5,076 nucleotides of DNA from Acidilobaceae archaeon. Lineage in GTDB: Archaea > Thermoproteota > Thermoprotei_A > Sulfolobales > Acidilobaceae. The notes under the pieces are model-generated. The model saw only the letters and a program-made list of their open reading frames with translations. It had not been told where the DNA came from and made no database searches. Positions 1 through 5,076 of this stretch are shown in pieces. Position numbers and translations under genes: made by a program. How positions within the stretch are numbered: the stretch's first letter is position 1; each line of letters begins with the position of its first letter. Location: positions 1 to 5,076 of the forward strand of contig JALURD010000070.1 of NCBI GenBank assembly GCA_027057815.1, read 5' to 3'.

Positions 1-435
1 ATCTATCAAGGCGAAGATGTATTCAAGTATGAACTGGGCAGCTAGGCTAGCCATCGCCAAGTAATACCCCTTGAGCTTGAAGCTGGGTAGGGCGAGTATG
101 AAGGCGAGGGCTGCGGCTGTGAGGCCTGCTATGGGCACGGCTATCAGGACGTTGACTCCGTGCTGGGCGAGGAAGGCGGTGACATAGGCCCCCATACCCA
201 TGAGGGCCGCGTGGGCTAGCGATATGAGGCCGGCAAGGCCTAGGGTGATGTTCAGGCCTACTGCTCCTATGAGGAATATCATGAAGGAGACTGCTAGCAT
301 GAGGTAGTACTCTCCTACAATGAAGGGTAGGGCTAGCGCTATGCCAGCGCCGAGTATGAGGCCTGCCCAGTGTATGGGGTACCTCAGTATTCCCAGCTCG
401 GCCGCGTAGGTCTCTTTGAACACCCCGGCAGGCAC
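1..435 (-). CDS. livM: Branched-chain amino acid-type ABC transporter permease LivM, 3' part missing
   Basis: This is the N-terminal 145 residues of a LivM-family permease, an inner-membrane channel subunit of a HAAT (Liv) ABC importer; the gene runs off the left edge with no stop. The frame reads openly from GTG at 435 to base 1. Hydrophobic segments are visible at about residues 23-40, 44-60, 66-90, 96-116 and 124-145. The family hallmark is clear at residues 65-88 (LGLAGLISLAHAALMGMGAY, then VTAF), equivalent to the usual G-x-x-G-x-x-S-L-G-H-A motif, followed by LKGYYLAMASLA at 121-132, the counterpart of the family's 'LRG-Y-AxxTLA' stretch. The GTG start at 435 lies 12 bases after the livH stop and 7 bases after an AGGGGTG site; a second GTG at 423 is possible. 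Full family length is about 300-350 residues, so roughly half is absent. It is translated downstream of livH in the same operon. Transported substrate cannot be read from the permease. Confidence 0.93.
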   Translation of the reverse strand, partial: MPAGVFKETYAAELGILRYPIHWAGLILGAGIALALPFIVGEYYLMLAVSFMIFLIGAVGLNITLGLAGLISLAHAALMGMGAYVTAFLAQHGVNVLIAVPIAGLTAAALAFILALPSFKLKGYYLAMASLAAQFILEYIFALID

Positions 436-442
436 CGCTGGC

Positions 443-449
443 CACCCCT
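443..449 (-). promoter_or_regulatory. Ribosome binding site of livM, overlapping the livH stop codon
   Basis: On the minus strand AGGGGTG lies 7 bases before the GTG at 435, and its first two bases are the end of the livH TAG stop. It decides the livM start in favour of 435 over 423, and the arrangement suggests termination on livH and initiation on livM are coupled. Confidence 0.65.
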
Positions 450-1329
450 AAATCCTCTCAATACGCTCAGTCCCGAAGATCCCGTAGGGCTTAACCAGGA
501 GGATGAGTAGGAGGAAGAAGAAGGCGACGTGGCCTCCTATCCCTGGCAGGTATGTCTCTAGCAGTATGCTTGAGAGCTGCTCCACGAGGCCTAGCGCTAG
601 GCCGCCGACGACTATGCCTCCAATGCTGTCCAGGCCGGCTAGTATGCTGGCGGCTAGCGCTTTAATCGCGTAGAACTCGATTGCAGGACTAACCTGGGCT
701 TTAACGGCTATAGCGAGGCCCCCGAAGGCTCCCGTGAGCCCCGCCATCACCCAGCTGAGGGTTATCAGCCTCCCCACTGGGAGACCGTATCCCGCCGCTC
801 CCTCGGCGTCCTCGGCCACGGCTCTGATGGCGGAGCCTATCCTAGTCCATTTGTGCAGGGCGACCACTGAGGAGAGAATGAAGCCGGTTATACCCAGGGA
901 TACCAGGTCATTGCTGCTGACGCTGATAGGGCCTAAGTCGTAGTAGGAGACCTGCATAGGCAGGGATGCGGCCTGGAACCTGCCGATTATATAGGTGACT
1001 CCCTTGATGAAGTAGTAGGCTCCCAGGGTTGCCCCTATCAGAGCGGCCGGGGGCTTGCCTATCAAAGGCCTCGCGAGAGTCCTCTCCAGGATGAACCCGG
1101 ACGCGGCGGCCACTAGCAGGGAGGCCAGTAGTCCCTGGAGTAGGCCGTAGGATGCGGATACGACTAGTGCCACGTAGCCGACGAGAAGGATGACCGCTGG
1201 GTGGGCGAAGTTTATCGACTTACTCACCCTGTAGACTAGGTTGAAGCCGAGGGCTATGGAGGCGTAGACGAGGCCCATCAAGGTTCCCTGGACCAGGGTG
1301 CCCAGGATGACCTCCGCCTGACCGGCCAA
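448..1329 (-). CDS. livH: Branched-chain amino acid-type ABC transporter permease LivH
   Basis: Complete LivH-family permease, the membrane partner of LivM in a HAAT importer. The open frame reaches TTG at 1347 (299 residues), within the normal 285-300 range. Family signatures (numbered from 1347): residues 25-48 carry GLVYASIALGFNLVYR and then the INFAH that typifies LivH; residues 174-210 carry the cytoplasmic ATPase-contact loop (AIRAVAEDAEGAAGYGLPVG, then a hydrophobic helix with GLTGAFGGL); residues 232-256 carry AASILAGLDSIGGIVVGGLA; the end is the usual KPYGIFG. About seven or eight hydrophobic segments are visible. I chose TTG at 1329 (293 residues) because the minus strand has GGGGGTG 9 bases upstream of it, whereas TTG at 1347 has no ribosome binding site; GTG at 1341 and 1338 are other options. 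The gene follows the acyl-CoA ligase with a gap of 11 to 29 bases and precedes livM, so it is mid-operon. Family assignment is secure; the substrate is not known. Confidence 0.94.
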   Translation of the reverse strand: MAGQAEVILGTLVQGTLMGLVYASIALGFNLVYRVSKSINFAHPAVILLVGYVALVVSASYGLLQGLLASLLVAAASGFILERTLARPLIGKPPAALIGATLGAYYFIKGVTYIIGRFQAASLPMQVSYYDLGPISVSSNDLVSLGITGFILSSVVALHKWTRIGSAIRAVAEDAEGAAGYGLPVGRLITLSWVMAGLTGAFGGLAIAVKAQVSPAIEFYAIKALAASILAGLDSIGGIVVGGLALGLVEQLSSILLETYLPGIGGHVAFFFLLLILLVKPYGIFGTERIERI

Positions 1330-1338
1330 GCCAGGCAC

Positions 1339-1345
1339 CACCCCC
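1339..1345 (-). promoter_or_regulatory. Candidate ribosome binding site inside the upstream part of the livH frame
   Basis: The minus strand reads GGGGGTG here, 9 bases before a TTG at 1329. The longest livH frame begins further upstream at 1347, and the bases before that codon (TCCTCTAGGC) show no purine-rich site. This is the reason for preferring the shorter LivH. Confidence 0.45.
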
Positions 1346-1358
1346 AAGCCTAGAGGAG

Positions 1359-3341
1359 CTAGTCTTCAACGGTCACGATGGCAATGGTTTTCCTGGCTGT
1401 GACTATCCTCCCATCCTCTAGCCGCATCACTATGTCCATTGTGTGCTCCTTATCGCCCCTGTACATGGCTTCTATGAGGCTAGCGTATCTCTTCTCTATC
1501 ACCATTCTCCTCAGCTTCCTAGTCCTAGTCATCTCCTCGTCGTCCGGGTGGAACTCCTTCACGAGGCTGGCGAACCGTTTAATCCTCATCTTCTCGGGTA
1601 GTCGGGAGTTTGCCCTCTTAACCTCCCTCTTGAGGAGGTCCAGCACTTGAGGCTTCTGTGATAGGTCAGCGTAGCTTGTGAACGTTATCTTCCTCCTCTC
1701 GGCCCACCTCGACACTGTCTCGAAGTCGATGTTGAGGATTGCCACGAGGTACGGCCTGCCCTCTCCTATTACCGCCGCCTCAGCAATGTAGGGGCTGAAC
1801 TTGAGCTTATTCTGTACGACCTGCGGTGGCACCTTGGTGCCGTCGGCGAGGGTTAGTATCTCCTTAGCCCTGTCGTGTATGACGAGGTGGCCGTCCTCCG
1901 TTAGCTCCCCGACGTCCCCGGTGTGAAGCCACCCGTCCGTGATAGTCTTCGCGGTCGCCTCCGGGTTGTCGTAGTAGCCCTTCATCATGGCTGGGCTCCT
2001 GAGTAGTATCTCCCCGTCTTCGGCTATCTTGATCTCGGTTAGCGGGAGGGGCTTACCCACTGTATCCGGCCTGACGTCGTCGTCGGGATGCATGACTGCA
2101 ATGCCTGCTATCTCGGTCTGCCCGTAGATCTGCTTCAGGTTGACTCCGAGTGCGTGGAAGAAGTATATGTAGTCGTCGGCTATCATCGCGCCGCCCGTGT
2201 AAGCCCTCTTAACCCTCTTGAGGCCAACCTTGTCCAGTACGTGTCTGTGGGATATCCAGTAGGCTAGGTATTGGAGTATCCTCCATGGAAGCGTGGGCTT
2301 ACTCCTGCCCGGCCTGAGCCTCGATCTAGCTGCGTGGTAGCCTATCCACATCGCTAGCCTGTAGGCGGCCCTCTTCAGGGGGTCGCTGTCCTCTATGCGG
2401 GCCATTATGTCCTTGGCTATCCTCTCCCAAACCCTCGGTGGGCTGAAGAGGAAGTGAGGCGCTATCTCCCTGAAGTCGTGCCATAGCGTGGAGGGGCTCT
2501 CGGGGAAGTTCACCTTAAACCTCCCGGTTAGTAGGTGGAGTGCTATGCTCATCATCTGCTCCCCTATCCATGCCGGGGGCAGGAAGGAGACATACTCCCA
2601 TCCATCGCCTACGGGGTCTAGCTTGTCGAACTGGTAGGCCATGGCGAGCATGCTCTTGTAGCTAAGCTCGGCCAGCTTCGGCAGGCCCGTGGTTCCACTT
2701 GTCGTGAAGAGCCCAGCGGTCATCGATGGCTCCAGGTCCCTCAGGAGCTTCTCGTACGCCCTCTCGCCATCCCTCTTCTCAACACGCCTGCCGAGCTCCA
2801 GAAGGTCGCCAAACGTGACTATCCTTGAGCCCAGCTTGTCCCTGTACTGGTGGAGGCCCTTAGCTTCGTCGACTATTATCTTCTCAACCTCAACCCCCGA
2901 CTCTAGCACCCTGTCGAGCTGCTCCTGTCCCTCCACTAGGATGAAGCTTGCCTTGCTCCTGGAGAGCACGTAGCCTATCTCGTCGGGGAGGCTGTCTCTG
3001 TAGATGCCGACTGTGACTGCCCCAAGGCTCTGGGCCCCCACTTCGTAGATTATCCACGCTGGCCTGTTGAAGGTGTCGAATGCCGCCCTTTCACCCGGCT
3101 GGAGGCCTAGCTCGAGGAGCCCCAGGGCCGCCCACTTCACCCTCTCATAGTAATCACGCCACGTGTACCTCCTCCAGATACCGTACCTCCTCCACCTGAA
3201 AGCCGTTGCCTCGGGCTTTTGCCTGGATAGCTCGTAGAGCCTCCAGGGGAAAGTGGTCTCGTACGGCTCCCCCTCGCCTCCAGCCGCGAGGGGGGCAGGG
3301 GGCTCCCTGGAGCCTTCCACCTTAAGCTTAGAGGCCGACAT
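1359..3341 (-). CDS. AMP-forming acyl-CoA ligase (long-chain acyl-CoA synthetase-like) of the Liv-transporter-linked type
   Basis: A 660-residue adenylate-forming enzyme (ANL superfamily, FadD/FAA1-like branch) expected to act in the cytoplasm: carboxylate + ATP + CoA gives acyl-CoA + AMP + PPi. The ATP-binding motif TTSGTTGLPK is at residues 213-222, the YGQTE motif at 406-410, the ribose-binding TGD at 474-476 in WLHTGDVGEL, the hinge region HDRAKEIL at 489-496, and the C-terminal TRTRKLRR at 605-612, whose K609 aligns by motif with the catalytic lysine of the A10 motif. Residues 252-262 read SFLPPAWIGEQ where many relatives have 'SFLPLAH'. The first 25 or so residues are low-complexity (Pro, Ala, Gly, Glu) and a short tail after about residue 627 is unassigned. 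The ATG at 3341 overlaps livG by 14 bases and has an excellent ribosome binding site, so the start is well supported. Its position between livG and livH points to activation of the imported acid. Chain length or aromatic specificity cannot be told from sequence by eye. Confidence 0.93.
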   Translation of the reverse strand: MSASKLKVEGSREPPAPLAAGGEGEPYETTFPWRLYELSRQKPEATAFRWRRYGIWRRYTWRDYYERVKWAALGLLELGLQPGERAAFDTFNRPAWIIYEVGAQSLGAVTVGIYRDSLPDEIGYVLSRSKASFILVEGQEQLDRVLESGVEVEKIIVDEAKGLHQYRDKLGSRIVTFGDLLELGRRVEKRDGERAYEKLLRDLEPSMTAGLFTTSGTTGLPKLAELSYKSMLAMAYQFDKLDPVGDGWEYVSFLPPAWIGEQMMSIALHLLTGRFKVNFPESPSTLWHDFREIAPHFLFSPPRVWERIAKDIMARIEDSDPLKRAAYRLAMWIGYHAARSRLRPGRSKPTLPWRILQYLAYWISHRHVLDKVGLKRVKRAYTGGAMIADDYIYFFHALGVNLKQIYGQTEIAGIAVMHPDDDVRPDTVGKPLPLTEIKIAEDGEILLRSPAMMKGYYDNPEATAKTITDGWLHTGDVGELTEDGHLVIHDRAKEILTLADGTKVPPQVVQNKLKFSPYIAEAAVIGEGRPYLVAILNIDFETVSRWAERRKITFTSYADLSQKPQVLDLLKREVKRANSRLPEKMRIKRFASLVKEFHPDDEEMTRTRKLRRMVIEKRYASLIEAMYRGDKEHTMDIVMRLEDGRIVTARKTIAIVTVED

Positions 3342-4170
3342 AGGCCTGGATCACCCTCTCATCCCTGGCCACTTCCTCGGGCCGGCCCTCAGCTATCACG
3401 CGGCCCGAGTCCATTACGATGACCCTGTTAGCGATATCCATGACTACTTCGAGGTCGTGCTCGACCAGGACGAATGTAGTTCCGTGGGTCTCGTGCACTT
3501 CAATTATGGCCCTGGCTAGGTCCTCCTTCTCCTCCCTCGTCAACCCAGCCATGGGCTCGTCCATGAGTACAACCTCGGGGTCCTGCACGAGCGCCCTGGC
3601 TAGGTCGACCCTCTTCTGGAGGCCGGGGGACAGGCTTCCAACAATGTGGTACCTGTACTCGTGTAGTTCCAGGAGGTCGATGAGGTACTCTGCCTTCTCC
3701 CTCGCGTACTCCTCCCACTTCCTAGCCCATGGGAGCCAGAGGCTGAAGGAGAGGACCCCGGCTTTCCTCCAGGGGAAGAGGCCCACCATTATATTGTCGA
3801 GGACGCTCATCCCCATGAATAGCTGGCTATGCTGGAAGGTCCTGGACAGCCCCAGCTTCACCCTCTTATGCGGGGGCATCCTGGTTATGTCCATGCCCTT
3901 GAAGATGATCCTGCCCGAGAGGGGCTTGTAGAAGCCCGATATCACGTTCAGCAAGCTGGTCTTCCCCGCTCCGTTCGGCCCTATGATTGCCAGTATCTCG
4001 CCCCGCCTAACACTGACACTAACGTTGTTGACTGCAACTATCTCACCGAACTTCACAGTAACATTCCTAGCCTCGAGGATGGGCTCGCCATCACTCACGG
4101 GGCGTGCGAGGTATCGCTCGCTACGATCCCAGATGCCATCAAACATCCACTTCAGGGCCTGGGCATGCAT
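3328..4170 (-). CDS. livG: Branched-chain amino acid-type ABC transporter ATP-binding protein LivG
   Basis: A 280-residue ABC ATPase that would power the LivH/LivM channel from the cytoplasmic face, paired with LivF (not in this window). Walker A GPNGAGKT is at residues 64-71, the Q-loop at Q113 in SRTFQHSQLF, the ABC signature as LSPGLQKR at 180-187, Walker B VLMDE at 201-205 with catalytic E205, and the H-loop at H238 in LVEHDLEVV. The SRTFQ stretch, a long insert between Q-loop and signature, and the ending VIQAYVGL are typical of LivG rather than LivF. Two oddities: the signature has Pro and Leu (LSPGLQ) where LivG proteins usually have 'LSYGQQ' or similar, and about 28 residues precede the first strand (ILEARNVTVKFG), which is longer than usual. 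ATG at 4170 follows a GGAGGGGTGG site by 10 bases; ATG at residue 9 is an alternative. It is the first gene of the operon and overlaps the ligase start by 14 bases. Confidence 0.95.
   Translation of the reverse strand: MHAQALKWMFDGIWDRSERYLARPVSDGEPILEARNVTVKFGEIVAVNNVSVSVRRGEILAIIGPNGAGKTSLLNVISGFYKPLSGRIIFKGMDITRMPPHKRVKLGLSRTFQHSQLFMGMSVLDNIMVGLFPWRKAGVLSFSLWLPWARKWEEYAREKAEYLIDLLELHEYRYHIVGSLSPGLQKRVDLARALVQDPEVVLMDEPMAGLTREEKEDLARAIIEVHETHGTTFVLVEHDLEVVMDIANRVIVMDSGRVIAEGRPEEVARDERVIQAYVGL
3349..3358 (-). promoter_or_regulatory. Strong ribosome binding site of the acyl-CoA ligase inside livG
   Basis: The minus strand reads GAGGGTGATC, nearly the full complement of the archaeal 16S rRNA tail, 7 bases before the ATG at 3341. 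The same bases encode part of the LivG C-terminus (codons for E-R-V-I), so the site lies wholly inside coding sequence. It fixes the ligase start. Confidence 0.8.
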
Positions 4171-4180
4171 CTAGCACATA

Positions 4181-4190
4181 CCACCCCTCC
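4181..4190 (-). promoter_or_regulatory. Ribosome binding site of livG
   Basis: The minus strand reads GGAGGGGTGG, ending 10 bases before the livG ATG at 4170. The spacing is slightly long for that ATG; an ATG at 4179, which opens a two-codon frame ending in TAG directly before livG, sits at a tighter spacing to the GGAGG part. Confidence 0.6.
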
Positions 4191-4261
4191 ACTCCCTGAA
4201 GGATAGCGGGGGCGGCGGCCCACCGTTAGGTTCTCTGTTATGATATAATATTATTAGGGGG

Positions 4262-4268
4262 TTATAAG
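4262..4268 (-). promoter_or_regulatory. Candidate TATA box of the livG operon
   Basis: The minus strand reads CTTATAA in the only clearly A+T-rich patch of the gap (about 4238-4270), which itself stands out from the G+C-rich surroundings. With usual archaeal spacing, transcription would begin near 4236-4244, leaving a leader of about 65-75 bases that contains the livG ribosome binding site. A second A+T-rich stretch at 4241-4256 could serve instead, with a shorter leader. No clear purine-rich BRE is seen, and the TTATAA core is palindromic, so direction is assigned from gene layout. Confidence 0.4.
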
Positions 4269-4298
4269 ATGTATGTATGCGTGAAACTATAGTGGGCA

Positions 4299-4318
4299 CC
4301 AGCGGATACAGACGCTGG
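4299..4318. repeat. Small potential hairpin in the intergenic region
   Basis: CCAGCG at 4299-4304 and its reverse complement CGCTGG at 4313-4318 flank an 8-base loop. The stem is only 6 base pairs and is not followed by a T-run on either strand, so it is not a standard terminator. On the minus strand it lies upstream of the candidate TATA box, so it would not be in the livG leader but could be in the 3' untranslated region of the SDR transcript. Confidence 0.3.
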
Positions 4319-4453
4319 GCTTCTAAGGTGCTGTGAGCGGAGACCCTCAGGGGATACTTCAATACATGGTCTAATAGGACTAGGATGATGCGGGGAACTG
4401 TTACCAGCCGCCTGGCGCCTAGTTTAGCTTGTGGCCTGCATAAGCGGAGTCTA

Positions 4454-5032
4454 CTACTTCTCAGTGGTTTTCACTGATTTTTCGAGTACCTCCCTGATTA
4501 TGGATCCTGTGAGTTTGTGCAGGGACCCCCCTGTTAGGGAGAGGCCTGAGTCCACAACTATGACTTGGCCTGTCACGGCTGAGGCCTTGTCGCTTGCGAG
4601 GAATGCTACGATCTCAGCTACATCCTCAGGCTCAACTAGTCTACCGGTGATGGTCTCTGATAGGGCCCACTCGTCGGCGTCTATCCCGGTGAGTCTGAAG
4701 AAGCTCAGGCCCATCTCTGTCCTAGTGAAGCCGGCTGCAACAGCGTTCACCGTTACCCCGGTGCCTGCTAGCTCTAGGGCGAGGGCTTTGGTCAACCCGA
4801 TCACTCCAGCCTTGGCTGCGCTGTAGGCTGTTAGGCCTGCGAGGCCGCTCAGGCCCGCCACCGAGGTTATGTTAATGATCCTGCCCCAACGCCTCCTCAG
4901 CATGGACGGAAGCGCCCTCCTGGTGCAGAGGTACACACCCTTCAGGTTCACGGCTATGTGTCGGTCCCAGAGCTGCTCATCCATGAGCGCTAGGGGAGCG
5001 AAGAACCCCCACCCGGCGTTGTTGACCAGGGT
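4454..5032 (-). CDS. Short-chain dehydrogenase/reductase, 5' end missing
   Basis: C-terminal 192 residues of a classical SDR, an NAD(P)-dependent oxidoreductase acting on an alcohol or ketone; FabG-like 3-oxoacyl reductase or 3-hydroxyacyl dehydrogenase are the nearest guesses. Recognisable residues, counted from the minus-strand TTG at 5044: NNAG at 8-11, active-site Asn33 in HIAVNLKGVY, Ser61 in IINITSVAG, and Tyr74/Lys78 in AYSAAKAG, so the catalytic tetrad is intact. VNAVAAG at about 99-105 replaces the usual 'VNxxxPG', and the family ending VVDSG is followed by an extra tail of about 25 residues. The N-terminal Rossmann TGxxxGIG nucleotide motif, normally some 80 residues upstream of NNAG, is absent because the sequence turns into an inverted copy of itself at 5031-5032. 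The frame stays open through that copy to the window edge, including the TTG at 5044, but those codons are mirror sequence and I do not count them. Cofactor preference cannot be judged. It is upstream of, and probably separate from, the livG operon. Confidence 0.88.
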   Translation of the reverse strand, partial: TLVNNAGWGFFAPLALMDEQLWDRHIAVNLKGVYLCTRRALPSMLRRRWGRIINITSVAGLSGLAGLTAYSAAKAGVIGLTKALALELAGTGVTVNAVAAGFTRTEMGLSFFRLTGIDADEWALSETITGRLVEPEDVAEIVAFLASDKASAVTGQVIVVDSGLSLTGGSLHKLTGSIIREVLEKSVKTTEK

Positions 5033-5076
5033 CCTGGTCAACAACGCCGGGTGGGGGTTCTTCGCTCCCCTAGCGC
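4987..5076. repeat. Perfect 44-base inverted repeat at the window edge, probable fold-back artefact
   Basis: Bases 4987-5030 are matched without error by the reverse complement of 5033-5076, with only GT (5031-5032) between them. The left arm is ordinary SDR coding sequence around NNAG; the right arm is the same coding sequence reversed and stops exactly at the end of the window. A palindrome of coding sequence with a 2-base centre that truncates a conserved domain is what a fold-back chimera at a contig end looks like. A genuine large palindrome or an inverted duplication cannot be excluded from the window alone. Confidence 0.95.

Larger units (their letters stand above)
4171..4453. other. 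Intergenic region between the SDR gene and livG
   Basis: About 283 bases without a credible gene. It holds the candidate livG promoter and ribosome binding site near its left end and a small potential hairpin at 4299-4318. I found no T-run terminator for the SDR gene on the minus strand, no tRNA-like fold and no complete C/D box pair. A minus-strand open frame of 63 codons (TTG at 4362 to TAG at 4171) crosses the A+T-rich promoter patch, has a low-complexity proline run and no recognisable domain, so I treat it as non-coding. Confidence 0.7.

Noticed and set aside
47..445. Minus-strand open frame of 132 residues rich in Arg, His, Pro and Ser
   Set aside because: It is an out-of-frame shadow of livM; the livM frame has family motifs and hydrophobic segments, whereas this frame has biased low-complexity composition.
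589..668. Recurring GCTAGCGCTAG-like words in livH and livM
   Set aside because: They encode Ala/Leu runs in membrane helices with the local codon preference, not a spaced repeat array.
3419..3931. Plus-strand 170-codon frame opposite livG
   Set aside because: Antisense shadow; the minus strand here encodes the ABC ATPase motifs in full.
4171..4362. Minus-strand 63-codon frame upstream of livG
   Set aside because: TTG start without a ribosome binding site, crosses the A+T-rich promoter patch, no recognisable domain, and a proline run typical of G+C-rich non-coding sequence. Fusion to livG through the in-frame TAG read as pyrrolysine was considered and is unlikely in this lineage.
4385..4391. 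ATGATGC on the plus strand, resembling a C box of an archaeal C/D guide RNA
   Set aside because: One base off the RTGATGA consensus and no CTGA D box follows at a suitable distance.
4404..4415. CCAG/CTGG mini-stem as a terminator of the SDR gene
   Set aside because: Only 4 base pairs and no T-run follows on the minus strand.
4431..4826. Plus-strand 131-codon frame opposite the SDR gene
   Set aside because: Antisense shadow of a gene with clear catalytic motifs; serine/threonine-rich composition and no domain.
4987..5076. Terminal hairpin as a telomere or linear-virus end
   Set aside because: The arms are SDR coding sequence and the neighbours are ordinary metabolic and transport genes; a contig-end fold-back explains it more simply.

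Overview
The window looks like chromosomal DNA of a hyperthermophilic crenarchaeon (Thermoproteota; Desulfurococcales or Acidilobales-like is my best guess, genus not determinable). The signs are a G+C-rich sequence with heavy AGG/AGA arginine, ATA isoleucine and CTA/CTC leucine codon use, GTG and TTG starts, strong GGTGATC-type ribosome binding sites, tightly packed or overlapping genes, and a short A+T-rich TATA-like element in the only sizeable intergenic gap. This assignment is inference from composition and style, not from a search.

All real genes lie on the minus strand, so the window reads biologically from right to left. At the right edge is a 5'-truncated short-chain dehydrogenase/reductase (4454-5032). 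A gap of about 280 bases follows (4171-4453) holding a candidate promoter. Then comes a compact operon: livG-type ABC ATPase (3328-4170), a 660-residue AMP-forming acyl-CoA ligase (1359-3341, overlapping livG by 14 bases), livH-type permease (448-1329 or 1347) and livM-type permease (435 to beyond the left edge). The missing pieces of a complete Liv/HAAT importer, livF and a periplasmic-type binding protein, would be expected left of position 1.

Functionally, LivH and LivM form the membrane channel and LivG is one of the two ATPases. The co-translated ligase would activate a carboxylic acid to its CoA thioester. Placing a ligase inside the transporter operon suggests import followed by CoA trapping of an organic acid (fatty, branched-chain or aromatic) rather than simple amino-acid uptake; this is inference.

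The last 90 bases (4987-5076) are a perfect 44+44 inverted repeat with a 2-base centre that cuts into the SDR gene just before its NNAG motif and ends exactly at the window edge. I read this as a fold-back (palindromic) contig-end artefact rather than biology. I see no convincing undescribed system here; the most interesting real feature is the ligase-in-transporter operon.
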